A DNA stretch of 64,000 nt, taken from assembly GCA_003216535.1 (NCBI GenBank), contig QCIS01000004.1:62001-126000 (forward strand), written 5' to 3'. Below the pieces are notes generated by a model, which saw only the letters and a list, made by a program, of their open reading frames with translations, searched no databases and was not told where the DNA came from. The stretch is from Prochlorococcus sp. AG-402-N08 (lineage in GTDB: Bacteria; Cyanobacteriota; Cyanobacteriia; PCC-6307; Cyanobiaceae). The position numbers and the translations under genes are program-made. This document shows, piece after piece, positions 48,721 through 58,076 of the stretch. The stretch's first letter is position 1. Every line of letters starts with the position of its first letter.

Positions 48721-49178
48721 GTTTTAGTTTAACAATTACTTTAAATATTAATAAACTTTATAAATAATAAAAGTATTTTTAGATTAATTTGAAACCTAAT
48801 TTTGCCCTAAATATAGATTAACCGAAAAAATTATATTTTTTGAGTTTTTAATGATTTAAAAAAAAATTAAATTTATTACTTGTGTGAATTCAAAATAAGT
48901 TTTTGAATTTTTCATGAGAAAAAATTAAAAAATAAATCCTTTGAATTATTAGCAAAATATTTTAAAAAAGAAAATTGAAAGGTATATGATTTAGATGAGA
49001 AACGTTTACTTTTGAAGTAGAGGATTAAATAATGATTTATTTAGTATTTATACTTATAAAATAAGATGCTTTCTTCTCGCATAAAACAAGAGTTAGTACT
49101 ACAGTCTCAAGCTTTAAAAGCATCTATTCTATCCATTGACAATAGATCTAAAATAAGATCAAAAACCTTTTTATTTAA

Positions 49179-49601
49179 ATGGGAAATTATACAAATACCA
49201 TTAATTGGTTATTTGGTAGAGAAAGGAATTTTTTTGGTCCTCAACCAGGATCTTTAGTACCATTAAATATTTTGGCAGCATTTTTTTCTCATCAACACTC
49301 TGATGCTTCAATGAGGATATTGCATGGATATACTTCACTAGGACTAATAATCGGCATTTTTAGTACATTCAGTATTCTTGTAAATATTCGTTCAAAATTT
49401 AAGAAAATTCGCATTTTTGTCCCTCTATTGATAATAAATGTTTGGGCATTTTATACGAATACATGGGTAGCTATAAATGGTATGGGAATACCTTATGGAA
49501 GACAATTCCATGTTTTTTTAGCAGTTTTAATAATCTTTAATTTTTTTATTTTCCGTAAATATACAAATTTAAAAGAAACTAGTGATCTAATAATTAAATG
49601 A
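49179..49601 (+). CDS. Small polytopic membrane protein, unknown
   Basis: 140 aa; several hydrophobic stretches. Confidence 0.55.
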   Translation: MGNYTNTINWLFGRERNFFGPQPGSLVPLNILAAFFSHQHSDASMRILHGYTSLGLIIGIFSTFSILVNIRSKFKKIRIFVPLLIINVWAFYTNTWVAINGMGIPYGRQFHVFLAVLIIFNFFIFRKYTNLKETSDLIIK

Positions 49602-49925
49602 AACGCTTACTACTCCAATTAAATAATATTTTCTGTTAAAAATGATTTTACTATTCCCATATAAAAGAAGCTAATTGCCTGGTTCTTCTGGGTTTGTCGT
49701 GATCCCTTACAAATACATGGGAAAATTTATTGCAGCCAGATAATTTTTGCTATATGTAGGTAACTAAGCCGTTACTTGGTTTGTTTCAGTCGATCTTATA
49801 GCGAATTGAGAGAAGCTTCCCTAACAGACCTTGAGTCGGAACGATCAAACGACTGACTAAGAGTAATAGCATTAGCACTTTTTTTTGTCTATTAATAATT
49901 AATGGATAAAAAGGAATCAAAATAA

Positions 49926-50951
49926 TCAAAAATCATAACCTACATTTAAAGAATATTTATCTTCAAATTTTGGGCTACTAAACTCTTTATAATCATTTTC
50001 ATATTCAAAAAAAGTATTAAAACCAGAACTATCACTTGGTCTAAAAGTTAAGGTAGTTGATAATTCATTTCCATAAATAGCAGTACTTGCGTAACTTGAA
50101 GTAAACATATTATTTATTTCTAATTGAAATTTTTTATTTAGTTTATTTGAAAAATTTAATTTAAAAACACTTGATAGATAATTTTCACCACAATCAGTAA
50201 TTATATCGCATTCATCACCGCCATAAACAAAATGTATTGCAGGTCCAGCAGAGATTGATAAAGAAGTATCATCTGAGTCGAAAAATCCTTTGGTCAAACC
50301 AATAGATGAAATTAATGAATTCCTACCATAGGATGCATCCGAGTTATAGTCATAATTATTAGAATAATATATGGCCATATTTCTATTACTTATATCCCTA
50401 CTTGTTTTTTGATCAATTTCTAGAGAATCACTCACGTTGTATGGTCCTCCCATTTCATATTGAGATTCATCTTTTGTCCAATCAAATGAAATGGAATTTG
50501 TATAGATACTTTTTTCATTAGTTAAATCAATACTTAAATCTAAATCTAATGATCTTGAAAAATCTTCATATCCAATATCCTCATCTAAACCTATACTTAT
50601 TGATCCACTCCATTTCGAAATTTCATCATTACTTTTTACTTCTGAAATATTATTGTTAGAAATTGAAGAAGTGGAAGTATTTGTCTCAACGGTTTTATTA
50701 GTTTTATCTTCAGTATTTTTTACATCAAACTTAAAATTTTGGATTATTGATTCTCTAATAGTAAGCTCTCCTAATTGTGGATGATCTAAAAATTTTGCAT
50801 CATTTGTACTTTTACTCTCAATTAAAGTTCCATTCAATGTATCCCCATTCTTGAGAGTAATAACTACTTTCTTATCATCGGTTGAAGCATAAATTTTAAG
50901 AGGAGAAATAACAGAAAATATAATTATGATTTTGAAAAAATAATCATACAT
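49926..50951 (-). CDS. DUF481-type outer-membrane beta-barrel protein
   Basis: KVVITLKNGDTLNGTLIES...WSGSISIGLDED...; C-terminal DKYSLNVGYDF. Confidence 0.72.
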   Translation of the reverse strand: MYDYFFKIIIIFSVISPLKIYASTDDKKVVITLKNGDTLNGTLIESKSTNDAKFLDHPQLGELTIRESIIQNFKFDVKNTEDKTNKTVETNTSTSSISNNNISEVKSNDEISKWSGSISIGLDEDIGYEDFSRSLDLDLSIDLTNEKSIYTNSISFDWTKDESQYEMGGPYNVSDSLEIDQKTSRDISNRNMAIYYSNNYDYNSDASYGRNSLISSIGLTKGFFDSDDTSLSISAGPAIHFVYGGDECDIITDCGENYLSSVFKLNFSNKLNKKFQLEINNMFTSSYASTAIYGNELSTTLTFRPSDSSGFNTFFEYENDYKEFSSPKFEDKYSLNVGYDF

Positions 50952-50964
50952 ATAGCAAGATAAA

Positions 50965-51007
50965 AAAAAGGAGCTTATTGCCCCTTATTTTATATCGACT
51001 GTCAATC
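50965..51007 (-). repeat. Dispersed repeat copy upstream of the DUF481 gene
   Basis: aaaaaaaaggagcttattgccccttattttatatcgactgtcaat on + strand. Confidence 0.78.
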
Positions 51008-51038
51008 AAGTAAATATACCCTGTAGGGTATATGTTTA

Positions 51039-51214
51039 TTACGTCATTATAAGTATTAATCCTTCTGCGATAGCTTCTTCACAAGTCATACCTAATTTTT
51101 TGCATATTTATCACACTCCTTAAATGTATCAACAACTTTGTGTGCCTCTACTGAGGGAGGTATCGCTAATGCAAATAAGGAAGTAAAAATTATTGCTGAA
51201 AAAAGTTTTTTCAT
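51039..51214 (-). pseudogene. Small secreted protein gene interrupted by an apparent 1-nt frameshift in an A-run
   Basis: MKKLFSAIIFTSLFALAIPPSVEAHKVVDTFKECDKYAKN* ; adding one A restores ...KYAKKLGMTCEEAIAEGLILIMT*. Confidence 0.6.
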
Positions 51215-51270
51215 TATTATTAACGATCTTAGTTTATTAAATACTTTTTTTGTATAGCTTAAAACAAAAA

Positions 51271-51310
51271 AAGGAACTAATTGCCCCTTATTTTAGGTCG
51301 ACTCTCAATT
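51271..51310 (-). repeat. Dispersed repeat copy upstream of the small secreted pseudogene
   Basis: aaaaaaggaactaattgccccttattttaggtcgactctcaat. Confidence 0.75.
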
Positions 51311-51591
51311 AATAATATTGTCTATATAGATTTCCATTTTTAGAAGTCCTATAACGAAATCTACCTCCTCTTTTTTCCATAAATTTAAGAAGATGAACTT
51401 CTATCAGTTGGTCTTTGCTTTTCACTATTTAATTGTTCTACTCTTTTTTTTTGCTAATTTTTTTAAAAGAGCTTTTCTTTCTTCCTTTGATTTATCTTTA
51501 TTAGCTTTAGATTTATTTAGGCATTTCACAATTGTTTATAAAACAAAATATTTAGTTTATATTATTTATTATTTTTTTTAAATTTACATTA

Positions 51592-51972
51592 ATGATACTA
51601 AAAAAAAAAATGAAATTTTTTAAAAGTTCTCTTTCCTTTTTACTCGTTTGCTTATTTTACTCAACTATTTCAATCCCAATAATTACAAGTCCACCTTTAT
51701 TTGCTGAAACCAATGCTGAAAAAACGCTTCTGAAATGGCTTAAAAAAGCAGGTAATAATGTACTTCTTGGAAAATTGCAGAAATTTCGAATTCCCTGCCA
51801 AGTTAATTGTTATATAGTTGATGAAATGATTTTAAACGCAAAAGCAGCACAAGAGGATAACCTTGATCCAGGTACAGCTATGAATATGGTTTATAATGCT
51901 GCAAATCGTCATGGATCCAAAGGCAAAGTTATCCTTTCAGAATTTTATAGTTTTATTGGCTTACCATTTTGA
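51592..51972 (+). CDS. Secreted small hypothetical protein
   Basis: 126 aa; signal-like N-terminus; KFRIPCQVNCYIVDEMILNAKAAQEDNLDPGTAMNMVYNAANRHG. Confidence 0.55.
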   Translation: MILKKKMKFFKSSLSFLLVCLFYSTISIPIITSPPLFAETNAEKTLLKWLKKAGNNVLLGKLQKFRIPCQVNCYIVDEMILNAKAAQEDNLDPGTAMNMVYNAANRHGSKGKVILSEFYSFIGLPF

Positions 51973-52333
51973 CTTAACTGAGTAAATTTAATTCCTCATT
52001 ACATTTTTGAATTATTAAAAAAATTTTTAAATTTAAAAAATAAAATTAAAAATTATCTGTGGTATAAAAAAAATTTTTTAACCTAAGATGAGCTATTTAT
52101 TTCAAAACATTGATATTTTATGAGTGAGATTTGAGAGAGATTCTGCTTATTTATGCAACACCTTGCAATATCTTGCCCCTTCTTGAGACTCAAATATTTT
52201 CTTTTAATACCAACTAATAAGCTATATTCTCACTTGTTTATTTAGCCTACTGTCCTAATTTATGTAGCAGGTGCTTCGGTAGCACTAGATCATATATTTT
52301 ATAAATTTATTAGTTAACTCTTTGATTTATATC

Positions 52334-54058
52334 TTAAAAAGAAATTCCAGTCGAAAATGTAAATGTAGTTATATTCCCTAAATCAGTTCGGCCGGCTGGA
52401 TCAATAACAAATTGGATTCCTGGTTGTATAAACCACCAGGGCGTTAGCTTTGCTGAATAACCAATTTCAACTACTTCCTGCTTACCCGTACTATTACAAT
52501 CACCTTTTATCTTTTGCGCACAAGATTGAGATTTCGTATTCCAATCACGAACACCATCAGTCATGTTTTTTATTCCATAACCAATAAAAATAACATCTTG
52601 ATTACGATTAGGGAAAAGACCTTCGTAACCCAAACCGAAGACGTAAGTGTTTTTTAAAAGATTGCCATAATCAAGGAAATATTGCGATGTCTTAGCAAAT
52701 CCTGTAAGACCTTGGTTATAACTTCCTTTTTCACGAAACAACATTTTCTCAAAGGTCGAGTAAAGACCTCCATTGGAATTATAAATTTTTCTTTGCAAGC
52801 CTGTATCTTGAAATGGATTTCCGTTTATATCTTTGTAATTACTAAAAAGTTTACCTGTGTGATAATGCCCACCAATTCGTATAAACCATGGATTACCAAA
52901 GTCATTTGTACGTTCATTATAGGTTCCACCCTTATAAGTTAATTCTGCGAATGTTTCAGTACCATTATCCTTATTAAGAAACCAAGTCAGACCTCGACGA
53001 TTATCTATTCCAGAGGAAGGATCATAATAACCAGCACCAAATTGAAGTCGAAAATCAAAATCTTTATTTAAAATTTGTTGCCACTGAACCCCTAATGGAG
53101 CTGTTGGATTGATTGGACCTCTACCTGTATATTGGTTAGTGCCAATACTTCCTGGCTCATCAAATGTCCAGAAATTGAACATCCCTGCTAGGATTGAACG
53201 ATTGAACATAATCCAAGGATTGATATTGCCCACTCTCAAGTAATTTTGCATATTTTCACCATAACGCTGTTGGTACCATATCTCGAAAACACGAAATCCT
53301 TGGTATGCCTCAGGTTCTCGTAAAGTACCAGTATCGTAATAAAAATTACCATGTAAACTATGAGTTTTAATGGGCGTTACGGCATTTCCATAAAGCCAGA
53401 TTGGTTTTGATTCAGGCCAGGCAAATGAGAAATGCATTTGACCACCTTCCCATGCCTCGTCAATTAAACTTGAATAAAAATCCAAACCATATAGCTGTAT
53501 GTAATTTTGTTGTTCTTTACGATTGGGATCGCTTGTTTTTACGTTAGGATCATCGGATAAATTGCTTTTGATCAGATTTAGATGATCGAAACCATAACAG
53601 CCGTAGAAATCAATTCCATCTTTGTATAGGGCGCGTCGTTTTCCTCCCCACTGACCAGTAGCATAATCTCTGGAAAATAAATCCTCGTCTTTAGCCTCTG
53701 GCAAGATAGCTTGTGGTTTCATATATGTATCAAGCCTTCTATAAGTTGAGGGGGTTTTGAGGTGCCTTACTACATCGCAACGAATTGCACGATTCGGTTT
53801 ATAGTTTTTGCCTTGAGGAGGTAAGTTAAATGTTTCAAAAAAATTCTTTTGGGAGGAATCTGTTTTTATCTTTGGCACGTAATCTAACGAACCATTTACA
53901 ATTTCGGTCTCAATATCTGTATTAGAGTGGTTGTCAGTGGCAGATGAATTATTTCTTGTTTGAGCAAGCAAACAACTGACTGGATTAAAAGTAAAAAGTG
54001 CAAAAAGAATATATAAACTTATTTTTTTTTTTTCATATTTTACGCTCAACTTTTTCAA
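52334..54058 (-). CDS. Outer-membrane porin, paralogue of 38230-39918
   Basis: Shares CDVVRHLKTPSTYRRLDTYMKP, GIDFYGCYGFD, GGQMHFSFAWPE, NPWIMFNRSI, GGTYNE with the other porin. Confidence 0.68.
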   Translation of the reverse strand: MKKLSVKYEKKKISLYILFALFTFNPVSCLLAQTRNNSSATDNHSNTDIETEIVNGSLDYVPKIKTDSSQKNFFETFNLPPQGKNYKPNRAIRCDVVRHLKTPSTYRRLDTYMKPQAILPEAKDEDLFSRDYATGQWGGKRRALYKDGIDFYGCYGFDHLNLIKSNLSDDPNVKTSDPNRKEQQNYIQLYGLDFYSSLIDEAWEGGQMHFSFAWPESKPIWLYGNAVTPIKTHSLHGNFYYDTGTLREPEAYQGFRVFEIWYQQRYGENMQNYLRVGNINPWIMFNRSILAGMFNFWTFDEPGSIGTNQYTGRGPINPTAPLGVQWQQILNKDFDFRLQFGAGYYDPSSGIDNRRGLTWFLNKDNGTETFAELTYKGGTYNERTNDFGNPWFIRIGGHYHTGKLFSNYKDINGNPFQDTGLQRKIYNSNGGLYSTFEKMLFREKGSYNQGLTGFAKTSQYFLDYGNLLKNTYVFGLGYEGLFPNRNQDVIFIGYGIKNMTDGVRDWNTKSQSCAQKIKGDCNSTGKQEVVEIGYSAKLTPWWFIQPGIQFVIDPAGRTDLGNITTFTFSTGISF

Positions 54059-54368
54059 TTCAATAATATACTTAAAAGAAAATTTTTGTCTTTATATAAG
54101 TATCTCCTTATATTAATAATTTAGTTTTTTTCAATACTACTAAATAAAAAGTTTTGCATTTCTATATTTGATCTTTTTCAAAAAAGATTGAAATTAATGA
54201 TTATAACTTAATAAATTAGTCACAGTCTATAAATTCAAAGATTTAAAAATTATTGTAAGAAACTAGTTTGAGGTAGGAATTTTTATTAATAATGATTAGT
54301 TAAATCGTTATAACAATCTATTATTAGTCAAATTTAGTCCGCAAAAATATAGTCTGCTTCCAAAAAAA

Positions 54369-54518
54369 TCACCCAAAGTTGATATTTTCTTGAAATAAAC
54401 CAAATAAGTTATTACCAACTATTGCTGCGATTATTAATACGAAGGCAACTATAGCGAAAAGAGCACTAACATCTTTTATGTCATAAGGAGCTTTAAATAA
54501 AGGTTTCTGGTCTGCCAT
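54369..54518 (-). CDS. Small single-TM protein, 49 aa
   Basis: MADQKPLFKAPYDIKDVSALFAIVAFVLIIAAIVGNNLFGLFQENINFG*; read directly from sequence, absent from the ORF track. Confidence 0.55.
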   Translation of the reverse strand: MADQKPLFKAPYDIKDVSALFAIVAFVLIIAAIVGNNLFGLFQENINFG

Positions 54519-54608
54519 AATTATCAAATCTATAAATGCAATTGAAACACATTATTTTAATGCTTGTGAGAAGTATTAAGTTATTTTTTTTAGTCTAAGT
54601 TTGGACAA

Positions 54609-54638
54609 TAAAAAAGCCACTAAAAGTGGCTTTTTTAT
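54609..54638. terminator. Bidirectional Rho-independent-type terminator
   Basis: aaaaaagccactaaaagtggctttttta: perfect GCCAC/GTGGC stem flanked by A- and T-runs. Confidence 0.88.
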
Positions 54639-54654
54639 TTAACTATTAAATAAA

Positions 54655-54756
54655 CTAGCTTGTATAAGCTTTGCCTCTGTAAGTTAGTTCATTATGCTGC
54701 TTCTTAGCTGCTTCTTTGTTCTGGACGTACTTTTGTCCTCTGTAAATTAGAGTCAT
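54655..54756 (-). CDS. 33-aa DUF4278-like small protein
   Basis: MTLIYRGQKYVQNKEAAKKQHNELTYRGKAYTS*; two (L/T)xYRGxxY motifs; followed by a strong terminator. Confidence 0.78.
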   Translation of the reverse strand: MTLIYRGQKYVQNKEAAKKQHNELTYRGKAYTS

Positions 54757-54855
54757 TTTTTAAGCTCCGGTTTCGCTTAAGTCCCCGTTCCATGGCTTAA
54801 GTCGATTTGCGGCTTGCTAAACGCAAGTTGAACGTTTTGGTAGCGGTTGCTACAA
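54757..54855 (-). ncRNA. Structured 5' leader (possible sRNA) of the 33-aa ORF
   Basis: Three inverted repeats: GTAGC-GGTT-GCTAC (54840-54853), CTTGC-TAAAC-GCAAG (54813-54827), CTTAAG...CTTAAG (54776-54801). Confidence 0.5.
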
Positions 54856-55062
54856 ACTTAAGATAACATCCAAGGAAATTATTTGTCTAGCTCTTTAATA
54901 AATAAACTTAATATATTAATGATAGATTAGGTTTCTGCTAAAAATATTTATACATTATCGCTATGTAATTGCTTACAGGTTACATTTTGTTCGTTTTTGA
55001 GAAGTATTTTTTATTTAATGAACTTTTAAATGTAAAATTCTTAAGATTATAAAATTTGTTTT

Positions 55063-55257
55063 ATGTTTTCTAGAAGCAAAAAAACTACAGTAAAAAAATC
55101 TGCAATAGTTGAAGAGACACCATTATTTGCTCAATTACTACCATTCGCAAACAGAATGAATGATAAAGTTCAATTAGTAAATGCTTTAGCCTTTACTTTT
55201 ATTATGGGATTCTCAATTTTTGGAATTGCTCTGTGGAAACTTTCAGGACTTACTTAA
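55063..55257 (+). CDS. Small single-TM protein, unknown
   Basis: 64 aa; PFANRMNDKVQLVNALAFTFIMGFSIFGIALWKLSG. Confidence 0.6.
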   Translation: MFSRSKKTTVKKSAIVEETPLFAQLLPFANRMNDKVQLVNALAFTFIMGFSIFGIALWKLSGLT

Positions 55258-55520
55258 TTATTTAATTTTTGCAAAGCATTTATTTTTGATTCTTTGTTTT
55301 TGATTATTGTTACTAACCACTTAGAGGCAAGTCCCCTAGATATTGATCTATTTTTTAGAAATCTACATATATAGATGTGTAGATTTTTTTCATTTTTGGA
55401 GTTAAATTTTTCTTCAAAGTCTAGTATTTCTTCTTCTGAGCTTCTTTTTCTTAGCTCATCCACTAAGGCATGACTAGAGGAATCATTAAATAAGTTCCCA
55501 ATATTTAAGCTTAATGTCAT
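55254..55520 (-). CDS. Hypothetical protein
   Basis: 88 aa, convergent with and overlapping the end of 55063-55257. Confidence 0.5.
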   Translation of the reverse strand: MTLSLNIGNLFNDSSSHALVDELRKRSSEEEILDFEEKFNSKNEKNLHIYICRFLKNRSISRGLASKWLVTIIKNKESKINALQKLNN

Positions 55521-55608
55521 AAATCATTTATGTCCCTACTTAAGAGTTAGCCATAAATTAAATTTTTAAAAACTAATTTATATTTTTTATTTACAAATAA
55601 TTTAAAAT

Positions 55609-57942
55609 TTAATCTTTAGGTTTAGCCAAAGGAAGCAGGCACTTATCTGAATCGCACCCAGCTGGCCCAGCTTCAGATAGTTCTCCAACATCATATTTAT
55701 TAAGAGCGTCAAAGAAGTCGTTATTAACTTTCCTCTCTATTACTTTATTTTGCAATGATATATATTCCTCTTTACTTATTGGTTCAAAAGGCAATCTCGG
55801 GAAAGTTGCGTTGGCACTAAATCGAGCTAGTAATGCTGCCGAAATATACCCCTCATTATTTTCTATTGCACTATGAATAACCTTAGCTATATCCTCGATT
55901 TCATTTTCTCTAAATTCTACGGTTGCAGAGGTATTATGCTCTGTGTAAAATTTCTGCACTTGCATGTAAAAATCAAATTGAGCTAATGCTGAGAAATTAT
56001 TGATGTCTATAAGGTCTGCGCCTTCTATATTTGCCCAGCTAACTTCTGTAGGGATTTCAACTAACCATTCTGTACATCTTGGATCAAATGGATTATCGAG
56101 CAAGCATCCATTTTCATCTTTATCAGATTGAGATGGAACAACTGAGTAACCATAATCCATGCAAGCTAAAGCAATTGGATCATTTTTCCTGAAAGTTATT
56201 CTTCTAATGAATCTTTGAGCTTTTGGAGGATGCCATCCTGGAGCCGCTCCTGTTAGAAGACTTTTAGTCCCAGCTGGCTGAACAGTTGTACATCGATTTG
56301 GTCTTCTTAGATTATGTTTATCGCAATATTCCCAGACAGTTTCTTTTACTATTTTTCTCCAGGAATCTAGGAATTTAGCCTCCTTCTCCTTGAAAGCCTT
56401 TCCTTCTTCGTTATTTGGCCTTCCTTCTTCCCACCACTTCAACCATGGCGTCCCAAAAGCATGGACACAAAAATCAAATAATCCAGTGAAACTTACCCCT
56501 ACAATAGGGTCATATTCTCTACTTTTTCTGTAACGCTCAACTTCAAATTCATGATTAAGTAAGCATGCTACAGAAAGAGCTGCTGCTTTAAAAGCTTTTT
56601 TTTGCTCTTCAAGATTTCCTGGATCAATCTGATTTAAATGAACTTCAGCCAAATTGCAGTGGAAATCATTTCCTAAGATCTCCCCACAAGGGTTAAGTCC
56701 ATATCTGCTCATCCTGTGGTCTAACTCTTCTTCAGAAAATGGACCATAACTACTATTTATCCAATTTCTCGCTTCATCCTTACCTTGTTCTGAGTAGATT
56801 TCAATAAATTCCTTTCTCAATTCATCATCTTTGAGAATATCTGCATTTGACCTTGCGATTGCTTCTGGAGCAAATTGAATTGCCCCCTCACCTGAATGGA
56901 ATTGTTTTGTTACGGCATCCAAAACAGTTTGGTAAGTGGGTTTTGTATGGTAAACCCTAGTATGATTAGCCATCCTAAGGGCATCTTTTTCAGGATCTAT
57001 TCTCCAATTACCATTTTCATCTTGACTCCATAAATTTTCTTTTGCCGATGCTGCCTCCTTGTCATCTGAAGCAAATTGTCTCATTCCAGCACTTCTTCTT
57101 ATATTCCCAGCAACTATGGTTACTGCAGCTTCATCAATTAATAAACAACATTCTACTGTACTTAGTTTCCTTCCAATTGCCTTTCCAAGAAGTGATGCGA
57201 CTCTAGAGTAGAGATCTTTCAATTTGATAGGATTTGCCATGCCACCAAAACCTTTTAATGATTCTCCAGCAGGCCTAATATCTTCCAAATTAATGTAAAC
57301 ATCAATTTCTCTTTCAAGACTCTCATTACTTGATGCCTCAAGAAGATATTTATAGCTATCTACCCACCCTCTTCTGCTATCTCCAACTTTGATATGAAGA
57401 TCTTTTCCTTTGATTTCTAATGATGATTTTTCTTCTCTTTGATCTTTAGGAGTTATTCCAACTTCACTAACTGACTTAATATTTATATTGTTTATTACCG
57501 TAGGTAGATTATTTATAAAATGAGGCTCAATTATTGCACCTGTTCCACATCCCATCATTGCTAAGTCCATCATCAAAGCAAAGGCTTCCCAATCAATTAA
57601 GTTTGTTGAAGTACAGTTGTATGCCCCAGAGAAATTTTGGTTTTTATTAATCCAAGGAGTGCCTCCAATCCATAACCATCTCCCTGAAGGTTGGGCTTTT
57701 TGGTTGCTTTGCATCTCTCTCATTAGGATCAATTCTTCATCAGAAAGTTTTCCTAATTCTTTTAAACCCGATAAATTTCTTTCACCTACTTCGCTCCAGT
57801 TCTCCCTTTTGCCAGAGGTAGTTTTCCTGCTGTAAGATCTGAAAAAAACAGGATAAGCAGCTGGCGCAGTCTTTGGAAAATCATCTTTTTTAAGATTATT
57901 GGAATTGCTCTCTGAAGGAGCTTTATTTGGTGCAACAGTCAC
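55609..57942 (-). CDS. nrdJ: Adenosylcobalamin-dependent (class II) ribonucleoside-triphosphate reductase; GTG start at 57942 preferred to the ORF track start
   Basis: NPCGEILGNDFHCNLAEVHLNQIDP, GCGTGAIIEPHF, TTVQPAGTKSLLTGAAPGWHPPKAQRFIRR, C-terminal Cys pair region CDSDKC. Confidence 0.93.
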   Translation of the reverse strand: MTVAPNKAPSESNSNNLKKDDFPKTAPAAYPVFFRSYSRKTTSGKRENWSEVGERNLSGLKELGKLSDEELILMREMQSNQKAQPSGRWLWIGGTPWINKNQNFSGAYNCTSTNLIDWEAFALMMDLAMMGCGTGAIIEPHFINNLPTVINNINIKSVSEVGITPKDQREEKSSLEIKGKDLHIKVGDSRRGWVDSYKYLLEASSNESLEREIDVYINLEDIRPAGESLKGFGGMANPIKLKDLYSRVASLLGKAIGRKLSTVECCLLIDEAAVTIVAGNIRRSAGMRQFASDDKEAASAKENLWSQDENGNWRIDPEKDALRMANHTRVYHTKPTYQTVLDAVTKQFHSGEGAIQFAPEAIARSNADILKDDELRKEFIEIYSEQGKDEARNWINSSYGPFSEEELDHRMSRYGLNPCGEILGNDFHCNLAEVHLNQIDPGNLEEQKKAFKAAALSVACLLNHEFEVERYRKSREYDPIVGVSFTGLFDFCVHAFGTPWLKWWEEGRPNNEEGKAFKEKEAKFLDSWRKIVKETVWEYCDKHNLRRPNRCTTVQPAGTKSLLTGAAPGWHPPKAQRFIRRITFRKNDPIALACMDYGYSVVPSQSDKDENGCLLDNPFDPRCTEWLVEIPTEVSWANIEGADLIDINNFSALAQFDFYMQVQKFYTEHNTSATVEFRENEIEDIAKVIHSAIENNEGYISAALLARFSANATFPRLPFEPISKEEYISLQNKVIERKVNNDFFDALNKYDVGELSEAGPAGCDSDKCLLPLAKPKD

Positions 57943-58076
57943 GATAAAAAAAACGTATGTAAATAACCCGTACTGGAAGAATAACTCTACCTGTGGCGTC
58001 TGCAACCATTCTTACCACTATTTAACGGTTTGTGTAGAATTATGTTTAATATGAAATCTTTGTTTCAAGAAAGGAT

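Noticed and set aside
49066-49257. 63-aa ORF overlapping the start of 49179-49601
   Set aside because: Overlaps the more plausible membrane-protein ORF; may be partly repeat-derived (IDNRSKIR resembles the dispersed repeat). Not called as a gene.
51393-51581. 62-aa Phe/Leu-rich ORF
   Set aside because: Low-complexity AT-rich translation (FFFANFFKRAFLSSFDLSLLALD); could be chance.
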